Shown here piece after piece: positions 21,274 through 29,728 of a DNA stretch of 29,728 nucleotides. The DNA is taken from NCBI RefSeq assembly GCF_001039355.2, contig NW_019774958.1, forward strand, positions 292,646-322,373. Direction: 5' to 3'. The stretch is from Lingula anatina (lineage: Eukaryota; Brachiopoda; Lingulata; Lingulida; Lingulidae). A model generated the notes under the pieces. It did no database searches. It was not told the origin of the DNA and worked only from the letters and a program-made list of their open reading frames with translations. Position 1 is the first letter of the stretch. Every line of letters starts with the position of its first letter. The translations under genes and the position numbers were made by a program.

Positions 21274-22152
21274 ATAGAAAAGAGAGAGATGGAGTATGGG
21301 AACCTTACATTCCAAATTCCGTTTAAGACCACCGATAACCCGCTCTACAATTCCACTCTCAAACCAAAAGACTTGAAGGACGACGCCGGTGCTCTGTACT
21401 ATGTAGTTGCTGTCGTACTTATCTTTGGCTTCTCCATTATTCTCCTGATATTTTCTCACGTCAAGAATAACAGAACCGACAGATACTTGATGCTTCATAT
21501 AAAAGAAATGGAGAAACTTCGCCAGCAGAGCAAAGCCTTCAACACGTGGCCTTCGAACTCGTACAAAAGATCTGAGGCGCGGCTGTCAAAGAACCGGATG
21601 CCTTACAACGACTCCGATGCAGATTTTAGGGTCTACCCGTTAGACATCGTTGAGGAGTACAGCATTGATAACTCAGATGAGGCAAATAAACTAACGCCAC
21701 TATCGTCCAACTCGTCACATCTGGATACTGTATTCGAGTTTCCAAAGTATATGTCGCTTCGTGAAACCAAACATTTAACTGAGACAGAGGGTTACACCAA
21801 GCCAAGTGAAAGCGTCGATGAGCCAACAGCATCACACGTAAACACTGATTGCTATAACACTGTGTGTAAAAACGCAGGCTACAAATTAGACAAGTCTAAA
21901 GAGACATGTGCACCAAGTGATAAAAACATGGAGCATTTTGAACAAACACATTATGAGAAACGTGACATTTACCCAGCACCTCATATTGTATCACGTTCCC
22001 AGCATATCCCTGCGCACGCCATGTCAGTTCCAGTTTCTAAACAGCGAGAAGCCGAGCGACGTCTGGCTTTGAATGTGTCCCGGCTCAGTATGTACAGTCG
22101 GCCAGTGTGTCACTCCGTCACTGACGACGATGGGACAGACATAGAAATATAA
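21274..22152 (+). CDS. Single-pass membrane protein, KCNE-like
   Basis: A splice acceptor (TCTATATTTTCAG) ends at 21273 and the ATG follows 15 nt later at 21289, giving 287 residues in one uninterrupted exon. Residues 1-34 carry two N-glycosylation sequons (N5-L-T, N21-S-T). One hydrophobic helix spans about 35-57 (ALYYVVAVVLIFGFSIILL) and is followed by SHVKNNRTDRYLMLHIKEME. That arrangement matches KCNE (MinK) potassium-channel beta subunits: glycosylated short extracellular N-terminus, an ALY start to the helix, a helix-breaking Gly-Phe, a basic juxtamembrane patch and an amphipathic segment. Vertebrate KCNE coding regions are also single exons behind a 5' UTR intron. It differs in its 230-residue polar cytoplasmic tail; vertebrate members are about 100-220 residues in total. 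The tail is Ser/Thr/Asp-rich and ends DIEI, a possible class II PDZ ligand. If a true KCNE relative, it would tune gating of a Kv channel. The frame is open upstream to the acceptor, so an upstream coding exon cannot be excluded. The gene is well supported; the family is an inference. Confidence 0.6.
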   Translation: MEKREMEYGNLTFQIPFKTTDNPLYNSTLKPKDLKDDAGALYYVVAVVLIFGFSIILLIFSHVKNNRTDRYLMLHIKEMEKLRQQSKAFNTWPSNSYKRSEARLSKNRMPYNDSDADFRVYPLDIVEEYSIDNSDEANKLTPLSSNSSHLDTVFEFPKYMSLRETKHLTETEGYTKPSESVDEPTASHVNTDCYNTVCKNAGYKLDKSKETCAPSDKNMEHFEQTHYEKRDIYPAPHIVSRSQHIPAHAMSVPVSKQREAERRLALNVSRLSMYSRPVCHSVTDDDGTDIEI

Positions 22153-24528
22153 CAAGTAAAAACACTGTAAACGATGGTTCAAGTGAAATTACAGCTTGGC
22201 AACTTTGCTGCAAGAATGTCTTAGTGCTGTGGTTAATTCTCTTCTAGATCTAAAATTTACAATGACGAGGAACCACTTTTAACAAGATATTTATTTATAA
22301 TCACAAAGTGTGAACAAGACGGATTACAAAAGAGAGGAAATGAAAGAAAATGAATGCCTTTTTTGACATGATGGGATGGCCCTACCATCTTCCAGGACCT
22401 GTGAGGTTGGATATATTGATAAACTCGGAGGATAAGAGATATTTCTGAAATTGTGTTAAGATAAATGTACATGGGTTACTATGTTCCTTTTTTCTTTGGT
22501 AAACAGTGGATTAAGCCAAATGCTTAAGGTGATATTTTTTGTGTGCTATTTCGTAAAATTTACAGGAAGCGTCAGAGTATTGATCTCTCATAAAAAGAAT
22601 TACCAAGGAAGAATTTACATTCATGACATTTGCATGACTTTCACTTGATATTGCGTTGATGTGTACTTGACATGTATATTTGTTCGAACTGTACTGGTCA
22701 CAATGAGATACATTTCTGTATTGTATTCCCGGTCTGTGATTCTTCGTGCCTTACTCTGACCCTCAGCTCCCTGTCTTAATACCCGTCTTTCTCTCCCAAC
22801 ACTATCTGGACCAAGTGTATATGGTCTTAATGACAGTTTTTTTTCATTGTGATATAACTCTCGAAGGCGTATCGTGTATTTTCCTGTTATACTTCTTATC
22901 TAAGTCAAAACAGACATGCCCACGAACTGTTCGAAAGAGATCCCTAAACGATTTTAAGTATGACTCAATGCATCATCTTGGATTCCAAGACTGGATTTTA
23001 GGATTATTTGATATTCGATTAATCTGGTTTAGAGACTGTAAAGAGACAAAAGATTCCTTGATGATTTTCAGAAGAATTCAGACTTTGTTGTTGAATGCAT
23101 GTAATAGACAGGTGAAAACCACATGTCGTATCTGTGACAAGGCAGTGTGTTCTGGCATTTACCAGCAGGAAGTTAAGATTAGCGGTTTTGAACAGGTTAA
23201 GAAGATGCCTTAGTTTTTCAAGCGTGTTCTTAAGCAGCATGTATTTATATACAATTTTATTGATATCGTATGAACATTTATATATTTGCTATTCATGTTC
23301 AAGTTTGCGGGATTTTTGCGAAAAAATGTTATAAATGAATTGTTCTTATAACGACCAAGACAATTTTGTAGTACTTATTCACAAACATCCTTCCGAAGTA
23401 TTCATATATCCCATTCGTTTTTAAGATTTTCAAGTCAGGTGAACAACTCCATGCATTCCTTGCGTTTTTACTTTATGTAAAATGCGCTTTCTGGCCAGGA
23501 AAATTGATTACATTTTCCCTTAAAGGGTGTAGCCTAAAACTCCTTTGAAATATAAAAAATAGGTTATGTGCAAAGGAAATTGGAAGAGTAATTACAATAT
23601 TATTCTCAAGAACGGTCCCATCGAAAATGTTTTCCTTAATCAAAACGTACATTTGATAACGGTAACATTTAGACATTTTTGGCAATAAGACCAAGAAACA
23701 AACGAGCAGGATTAATTTTAATGCAATAGGCATATTGGCAAACTGCCACATGTCATGAAATATTCCTTGTCATTTGACAGCAATAAAGGATTTTAAAAAA
23801 TTTGTGTGTCGAAATGTTGTTCAGATGGGATAAGCCCACTTTTAGCTCGAGACTGCAGCAAGAAATGTTACAAGCCATACGTAGCGTGTGGGGACGCTTG
23901 TCCAACGCGGGTGGTATTCATTAAACCCAGGTCTTTGACACGTCTTATCATTGATCCATTGCTGTTTATTGTTTGAAAGATTGGCGTGCCACGTGGATAA
24001 GTTGTCATCAAGAATCTTTTTATATCTAGGCCATCTGGTGAAGTGGATAAAATTGGCCATAAAATCAATAGCATCCCACTGACAGTTCAGACAATTAATG
24101 TTTACAATGAGTGTATGATTCAGATTGAGCTACAGACATAAGATTTAAATCGTAGCCTACGGTCTTCAATCTTTCAAACTGCAATCCGAGGTCTTTTCGC
24201 GAGGTTGCAAAGACAATTGTTTTAAGCTCAATAAAGCATGCTTTGTAGTTGATTAGCTTCAATTTACTAAAAAAATTCTACGTTTAAAACATTTTAAAAC
24301 ACAGAAATTGTGAAAAAGAAAAATAAAACGCGCAAAGAGGGTGATTACAGAAGTGGACCAAACAAATTGCTGTTTAAAATATGGTCTAGGCGTGCATTTT
24401 GGCAGTTTTTTAAAGCAAATAAGAAAATGTAAATGAGTGCCGAGTGAACAGTATGAAACACGGGATTTACTTTAAAGCAAATTGCTGTGCAAAGAATTCA
24501 CCTTTTCAGAGAGCTCAACAATACTACA
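22153..24528. other. 3' UTR of the KCNE-like gene and intergenic DNA before FDXACB1
   Basis: No recognised gene. AATAAA polyadenylation signals on the plus strand occur at 23782-23787 and 24230-24235; the first would give the KCNE-like mRNA a 3' UTR of about 1.6 kb. A 155-codon frame at 22746-23213 (first ATG at 22821, poor Kozak context) is the longest in the stretch. It contains a basic segment and two CxxC-like pairs, but matches nothing I know and may be a chance ORF in the UTR. The sequence CACCTTTTCAG ending at 24510 is a plausible acceptor for a 5' UTR intron of FDXACB1. Confidence 0.4.
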
Positions 24529-27500
24529 ATGCCAATACACATTGTGTTAGCTGTGACAACACTTGACGATATATCTCATCCGCTGCAATACTGCAACATG
24601 AATTGCCCATGTCATGGAGACATTCTTCTTGTTGGGGAAGGGGATTTCTCTTTCTCTGTTGCCTACCAGAGACATTTTGTCCAATGTGATATAGTATCAA
24701 CAAGTTATGAAAGTGAGGAGACAATAACCAAACACAAACAGGCAGAGAAAAACGTGAATCACTTGAGAAACACAGGTAAACATACGAACACGACCATTAG
24801 CCGACGCGTTGCACGTGTTTGCAGTGCACGTGTGAACAACACGCATATATTGACAACGTGTGATTTATATTCACGTGGCTCGAATGACTTGTATTAAGCA
24901 CGCATGTGGCGGATACAACGTGGGGTGTGTGTTGTGCAGTGTGTGCCATGTGAATAACGTGCTGTTAACAATGGTTTGGATCATGCAATACAAATAGGGG
25001 TACATGTACAAATGTACCTGCATATACTCCATATACCGTATTGCATTGTAGTACTACAATGCCAGGGAGGTATAGTAGTACTATTAACACTGTTCAGACC
25101 ATTATAGAAAAAAATCATTTAAATAAGGGTCCAGTGCACATTCCACACTGCATGACTACTGGTATGCTGTCTTATATCTCACTATTAAGACAGTAGTTCA
25201 ATTTCTTTACAATGTCACTTTTAATCTACTGCTGTAATTGATGTGTAAGGAGTAATTGTTCTAGTATATTGAAAACATATTATCTAGTTCATAATGAATG
25301 GAGATGGCCTGCCTGCCTCTACTTCCCTTCTTTTCTGGAATAAGCACACCCTAATTAGGAATGCAATGAATATAATCAAAAGTCCTAAGTGGATAGGAAG
25401 TGTGTGGAAGAACGTGGTAAAGACATACATTCCATGTGTAGAAACGAGGGCATTACACTGGGTACATTTACGTATTTAGGAGGCATTCCATTATTAATAT
25501 AGAGGGGATAATTAAGAAATATCACTTCACATCACCTCGCCTCACCAATTAAGTGTATCAGTCTTTGCCAGGTTGCAGGTTTTAACAAGTAGTATGAGTT
25601 TTTATATTTTAGTTCTGGTGAGTACTTTGATATACCAGGCCCTTAGCCAAGAGGGTTTCGGGGGGGGGGGGGGGGGGGGTTCTTAAGTACTGCCCCTTTT
25701 GCTGGGAAAAGGTCCGCTTTGGGTAAAATTTGATCTTGACACCTAAGTTTTTATGGTAAAAGGTCCACTTTTTCAGAAAAACTCCCCTTTGGAATATCTG
25801 GCTACAGGCCTGTATATTATCTCACCAAATTTGATATATTTTTTATTGTTAATTGAGGTCTATAACTGCCGTATATGGTGAGTTTAAAGAAAAGAATGTG
25901 ATAAAATTAAGTGTATAAATATATTTTGAAGACTTTTGTTCAAAATCCACAAGGTAAAGAATGGTGATAATGTACAAGATCTTTTTTAATGGCCTAATTT
26001 TACTAAATAACAAGATACAATTCCTTTACAGTCTTCAAATGCTGAACTTCTGATGGTTTTGCTTTCAGGTGTGTTGGTTCTGTACAATGTTGATGGAAGA
26101 TGTCTGCAGGCTAACCCAGTCATTGGGAGCAGAAGGTTCAGCAGAATCATCTTCAACTTTCCCCATATCGGAGGGAAGTCCAACATCAAGAAAAACAGAC
26201 TTTTACTCAAAGAATTCTTCTGCAGGTTTGTAAGGGTTTTAGCCTAGGCCAAGTTATCATTTTTCCTAAACAAGGCAATGTAAAATTTAAAGGTTGCATT
26301 GTGCATGTTCTCGCTAACTTGAATCCTTTCACTGAATAAATACAGTACTACTCAGTATATAAGTCTTTTTGTTGATATCTTTTTATAAGCGATGATAAAA
26401 TGTTTTGTGAAACAGGCCCTTATAATTTAAATGTTGTCTGATTTAGTTCAAGAGAGAAATAAAAGTAAGTTCAAAAGATTATCTTATCTTCCAGCGCTGT
26501 GACTGTACTGGCAGAAGATGGAGAGATAATTGTGTCTCTGTGCAAAGGTCAGGGGGGCACGCCTCTAGATCAACCAATGAGAGAGTGGCATGATACATGG
26601 CAAGTTGTTGCTATGGCAACCTATGCAGGATTAATTCTTCGTAAAGCAGAAATGTTCCATGCTGAAGACTATCCTGAATACAGTAGCACAGGTTTTAGGT
26701 GAATTGTCTAAATGCATTTATTAGAATTTTAACTTGTCAGAAGACGGGGGGGATACTGCCCTCTGACAAGTATGAAGTATGAATTCATTCAGTTCAAAAT
26801 TTGGAGGAGCAGGAGAAAAACTATATCTTGAACTTCAAAGAGGCATTTAATTATTTATGAAGTAAGAAAAGAACCAGTGTTTGATTTCAATGTATGATTT
26901 TTTCCACTAGCAGTTGCTTTAGTGTGCTGAATTATGTTCTGCATAATTGTATTATATGCCATAGTTTACTTCTGTGTTCTAGGAGTCAGGATAAGAGTTT
27001 CCACCATGAGGGTGCTGTTGTCCATGTTTTCTCTCGTCCAGCAATAGACATGACAAGATTACAGCAGAGTAAGACCTGTGTGCCTTTCTGTGCAAATGGA
27101 GAATGTGGAGACTACATAAAGCTGAAAGTGGCCAGGTAAGATGAATAAAAACCTTACATGCAGTTATTAAAGTGCATCTGGGAATCGATTATGTTCATTG
27201 TAGTTTTTATGCATAAACTGTTTATAACGAATAAAATATTAGTCTTGTAAAATTTAAAAAAAATATCCTCAGTAAAAATTTTTGTATCATTGATCAGTAT
27301 TAAACATACTAGTAATTTTGATTTTTGACCAGGAAAGTATTGAAGGAAGAAGGCCACCCAATATATGATGCCTACATACGTCTGCTTCATCAGTTGCAAA
27401 GACAGCACCAGGAAGTGTCCATCTTTCCATTAGAATCAGCTGACAACATGTTAGTAAAATATGACACAAACAGCATTAAAAGTTGCCATTATACAGCATA

Positions 27501-28431
27501 TGATTGTACACTACCGGGTTACAGTATGGGAAGCGATGATTTGACAACACAACAGGTTGACACAGGTGAGAAGTCACCAGGTGGTGTTCCTGTAAGTTGT
27601 AGTCTTTCCAAAGAAAAGAATGAATTACAAGGGCAGACTTCAGTGATAAGGAGCAATCTCCTGGAGCACCTTTTTAATATAGTTTCATCGGAGAAACCAG
27701 GGGTTGTCAATGTTATATCTGGCACTGTGTGTCACAGAACACCTATTGCTGAATGTAGACTCCCTGTGGGACATCAAACACTCATAGCTTGTGACAGGAC
27801 TGGAGTATTAGATGTGAAATGCATTATTCAAAATTTATGTGGGGATAGCATTTCTAATATCATTGTTGAAAAATATGATTCTAACTGCACTATCTGCACA
27901 TGTATGCTGGCACATTTTGATACAACAGAAAGCGTGACTGTGATTTTATTGACAGCAGGGGGCACCACTAGTGTTGTAAGCTGTATTGGGACAGTGACAG
28001 TGGAGGACAGGACATTGGAGGTGGCAGTCATTGAATTGGATATTTTAGCTGTGTTTTTGTTTTCTCTCCCAGACAGAAGACTGCTGTGGTCATTGGACAA
28101 AGGGATTTATAGTCTGGTACATGATGGAAAGGAGTTAAGTTTATATCCTCCCGTATATTGTCATGACATGAGTTTCTGGGAAAAAATTGATTGTGATTTT
28201 GAGCAGATTGAGTTGGACATGCATGACATCATACGAGGTATTGCAGGTGACTTAATAAAAAGTGTTTATCTAAAAGATGAATATCAGTGTGTTGAAACAG
28301 GCCATAGAAGTCGTTGCTACAGGATGGTTTTTCAGTCGTGTGATCAGCCATTATCGTACCACCAATCACACAACCTGCAGAAAAACATTCGACTTCGTGT
28401 TTCTGAGTTGCTAGGAGTGACATTGCGGTAA
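24529..28431 (+). CDS. FDXACB1: FDXACB1: BMT5-like methyltransferase domain fused to an FDX-ACB domain
   Basis: Five exons: 24529-24775, 26069-26225, 26495-26698, 26983-27135, 27333-28431. All introns are GT-AG and every join is in phase (phases 1, 2, 2, 2). The first in-frame ATG is at 24529 (619 residues); a second at 24598 (MNCPCHGD, 596 residues) matches the start of vertebrate orthologues, which have about 624 residues. Exon 1 has the nucleotide-binding loop ILLVGEGDFSFS. Exon 2 has IIFNFPHIGGK. Exon 3 has LCKGQGGTP and REWHDTWQVVAMA. Exon 4 begins SQDKSFHHEGAVVHVFSR. These are the hallmark blocks of the BMT5-like (DUF2431) Rossmann domain; in yeast Bmt5 methylates uridine in 25S rRNA. 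Exon 5 carries a weakly conserved middle and then the FDX-ACB domain: YPPVYCHDMSFW, IRGIAGDLIKSVYL, HRSRCYRMVFQSCDQPL, ending LLGVTLR. This domain is homologous to the tRNA-anticodon-binding end of mitochondrial phenylalanyl-tRNA synthetase. No synthetase catalytic domain is present. The domain pair suggests an RNA substrate, but the metazoan protein's reaction is not established. Three CACGTG E-boxes lie at the start of intron 1. Confidence 0.97.
24812..24877. promoter_or_regulatory. Cluster of three CACGTG E-boxes in FDXACB1 intron 1
   Basis: CACGTG occurs at 24812-24817, 24827-24832 and 24872-24877, starting 36 nt after the exon 1 donor. Three copies in 66 bp is far more than chance predicts. 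The site is near the gene's 5' end, where bHLH factors (Myc/Max, USF, MITF/TFE type) often bind. Confidence 0.4.
25631..25816. mobile_element. MITE-like element with a 20-nt poly-G run, in FDXACB1 intron 1
   Basis: The left end reads ATACCAGGCCCTTAGCCAAG. The right end, reverse-complemented, reads ATACAGGCCTGTAGCCAGAT. These are diverged inverted repeats sharing the AGGCC..TAGCCA core. Inside lie G20 (25660-25679) and repeated AAAAGGTCC motifs. Outer limits are approximate, and a TA or ATA target duplication is possible. Confidence 0.5.
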
Positions 28432-28489
28432 AGTTGCAGATGACACAAAAGAACCCTTAAGTTATTGTGATTGGATATTTAATTTTGCA

Positions 28490-28495
28490 AATAAA
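28490..28495 (+). promoter_or_regulatory. Polyadenylation signal of FDXACB1
   Basis: Canonical AATAAA, 59 nt after the stop codon at 28429-28431, giving a very short 3' UTR. No competing AATAAA is seen before the caspase-like fragment on the other strand. Confidence 0.6.
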
Positions 28496-28530
28496 CAGTA
28501 TTATGTAGGTTCAAAATCTACCACAATGTT

Positions 28531-28594
28531 TTTTAAAGTATCAGCATCGTACTGTAATTAATATTTTAAAGTATCAGCATCATACTGTAATTAA
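28531..28594. repeat. 33-bp tandem duplication downstream of FDXACB1
   Basis: TTTTAAAGTATCAGCATCGT begins the first copy at 28531. The second begins at 28564 and differs at one site (CGT to CAT). It lies just past the polyadenylation signal. Confidence 0.85.
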
Positions 28595-28818
28595 CTAAAC
28601 AGCAGTTTTTGTTCTTGTTTATCAGAGCTCCTGATACATGTAGTGAATCACAGTCAGCAGACAACAGAAGGATCAGAAGCAAGATCTACTAAAATATTTT
28701 GAGCTACATCCTCACTCTGTTTTAGTTTCTGTCATATTTACTTTTGGTTAAGGGCAAATTTATACTTTGTCTACCATAAAGCATTTTCTGTTCATGTTTC
28801 AGACGTTTTTTTTTTTTT

Positions 28819-28990
28819 TTAAGAAAAAGTCTGGCTGTATTTACAGCTTATACAATGCCAGCAATTTTCAGAAGTTTTGTGCAATCCTCCTGAACATGAT
28901 TTTGCTCCTCGACCCTCAGCATGTTTCTGTTTTTCCTTCTCAGCATGTCTCTGATTTTCCTCTTCAGCATGTTTTTGTAACTGAACATAA
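28819..28990 (-). pseudogene. Candidate 3' exon with an 8-residue charged repeat
   Basis: On the minus strand a possible acceptor (GTACATTTATGTTCAG) is followed by an open frame with three copies of an 8-residue unit: KHAEEENQ, RHAEKEKQ, KHAEGRGA. These correspond to a 24-bp tandem repeat at 28917-28979. The frame ends CISCKYSQTFS at a TAA that merges into a run of about 14 A (T run on the plus strand at 28804-28818). The stretch could be the last exon of the caspase-like gene just upstream or part of a retrocopied 3' end. No known domain is recognised. Confidence 0.25.
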
Positions 28991-29075
28991 ATGTACAAAT
29001 GCATGTTAGTTTTTGGACATATCACTATAACATTGGAAGTCATAGGATTGTTGTCATCTTTACATATTGTTATAG

Positions 29076-29488
29076 GGTTTATGTGAGTGGGAGGGGGATA
29101 AAATGGGCATAACACTGGGCGTATACTACATGAACAATAGCCATTTTAGGGCCATGCTTCTCAATAAAAGTTTCAATTTCATCCTGAAAATATTTTTGAG
29201 TTATAATGTGCTGTCCACCAATGCTCAATTCACCACTTGAACCATGACCATTGAAATAGATGCCAATTTTCTTTCTGTCCTTATTGTACCACCAGCGTTA
29301 GCGCTGGCGGTACACATGGTTTCGGTCCAGTCCGGATCGTTCCGCCGGCTCCGCCGGCTCCGTTGGCTCCGCCGGCTCCGCCGGACGGCTACCGTTACCG
29401 CTTCTCCTCCTAGGCGGTAAGGCCCCCCGTACCCATCTCTTGGATTTAGGTCACCTATAATCTCAACTCGTTCCACGTAAAATTTGGG
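29076..29488 (-). pseudogene. Caspase-like (clan CD) gene fragment with a broken reading frame
   Basis: A first frame opens after AG at 29490-29489 with PKFYVERVEIIGDLNPRDGY and runs through an Arg/Ser array (9-bp repeat) to ANAGG near 29290. A second frame, offset by one base, continues with YNKDRKKIGIYFNGHGSSGE, then EKHGPKMAIVHVVYAQCYAH, and stops at 29076-29078. The hydrophobic run ending NGHG and, 46 residues on, the hydrophobic run ending AQC are the His-Gly and Cys blocks that define clan CD cysteine peptidases (caspases, metacaspases, separase type), at caspase-like spacing. The frame downstream of the Cys is offset once more into the candidate exon at 28819-28990. Two shifts in about 400 bp suggest a pseudogene, though sequence or assembly error is possible. 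The family call rests on motifs only. Peptidase activity is not implied. Confidence 0.45.
29341..29384. repeat. 9-bp GC-rich tandem repeat, about five copies
   Basis: The unit TCCGCCGGC is repeated at 29341, 29350, 29359 (with TCCGTTGGC), 29368 and 29377. It is unusually GC-rich for this window. On the minus strand it reads Arg-Arg-Ser in the first frame of the caspase-like fragment, or Ala-Gly-Gly-type in another frame. It may have expanded by slippage within a coding exon. Confidence 0.9.
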
Positions 29489-29654
29489 CTATGTCGGTAT
29501 TGGGGTCTGGGTGTGGCACTCATTGAAATGCACCCTTGTCCAAAAATGGCAAAATTAAATGCTAATTATCTACCCTACGGAAGGGGTTATGGGAAAAATT
29601 TCTACAGACGGCTTTCCAAAAGTCATATGTGTAGATTTCAAATATGCCCTTGGA

Positions 29655-29685
29655 TTTGACCTTTGACCTTTACTTCAAGGTCAAA
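29655..29685. repeat. AGGTCA direct-repeat/hairpin element
   Basis: TTTGACC is repeated in tandem at 29655-29668 (a DR1 arrangement of AGGTCA half-sites on the minus strand), and AAGGTCAAA at 29677-29685 is the exact reverse complement of TTTGACCTT at 29662-29670. Such AGGTCA-rich motifs are common in introns of many marine invertebrates, so this is probably a repeat and only possibly a nuclear-receptor site. The preceding 29489-29728 stretch would be intron or flank of the caspase-like fragment. Confidence 0.4.
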
Positions 29686-29728
29686 CGGGCCAAAATTTTC
29701 AAAAAAATTAAATTTTTTACGAAAAAAA

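Noticed and set aside
1-29728. tRNA, rRNA, CRISPR, operon or prophage signals
   Set aside because: None seen. Intron-containing animal genes and poly-A/T-rich spacers make prokaryotic features inapplicable.

Overview
The window is animal nuclear DNA. It is AT-rich, its genes are split by short GT-AG introns on both strands, and long non-coding stretches carry poly-A/T tracts, an (AC)n microsatellite, MITE-like repeats and a dead Tc1-type transposon. The gene content (a TGF-beta/BMP/Nodal-type ligand, a FDXACB1 orthologue, an acyltransferase of the condensation-domain fold, a KCNE-like single-pass protein) and the repeat style suggest a marine invertebrate. The exact phylum cannot be read from the sequence. 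I see no viral, bacterial, tRNA, rRNA or CRISPR features.

Layout. (1) 1-2274, minus: a condensation-fold acyltransferase with the HHxxxDG motif. Its large first exon (2274-893) joins in matching phase to a second exon (508-1) that runs off the window and encodes a low-complexity tail. A MITE sits in the intron. (2) 2275-10072: about 7.8 kb with no recognisable gene. It holds one orphan exon candidate (5875-6065) and a striking nested palindrome (9390-9517). (3) 10073-12413, minus: a complete two-exon TGF-beta superfamily ligand with signal peptide, prodomain, RHKR cleavage site and a six-cysteine mature domain lacking the interchain cysteine. A TATA box lies upstream. (4) 12675-21273: mostly non-coding, with an (AC)17 tract, a Tc1 transposase relic (14150-14965), degenerate repeats and a few weak exon candidates. 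(5) 21274-22152, plus: a single-exon, single-pass membrane protein that resembles KCNE potassium-channel beta subunits but has a much longer cytoplasmic tail. (6) 24529-28431, plus: FDXACB1 in five exons, all with phase-consistent splice sites. It fuses a BMT5-like Rossmann methyltransferase domain to a C-terminal FDX-ACB domain. (7) 28800-29488, minus: pieces of a caspase-like (clan CD) gene with the His-Gly and Gln-Cys blocks intact but the reading frame broken twice. This is either a pseudogene or assembly error.

The genes are not an operon or an obvious functional cluster. They look like unrelated neighbours with normal animal spacing. The items most worth following up are the Nodal/BMP-like ligand without the dimer cysteine, the KCNE-like protein, the acyltransferase tail exon, the caspase-like fragment and the template-switch palindrome.
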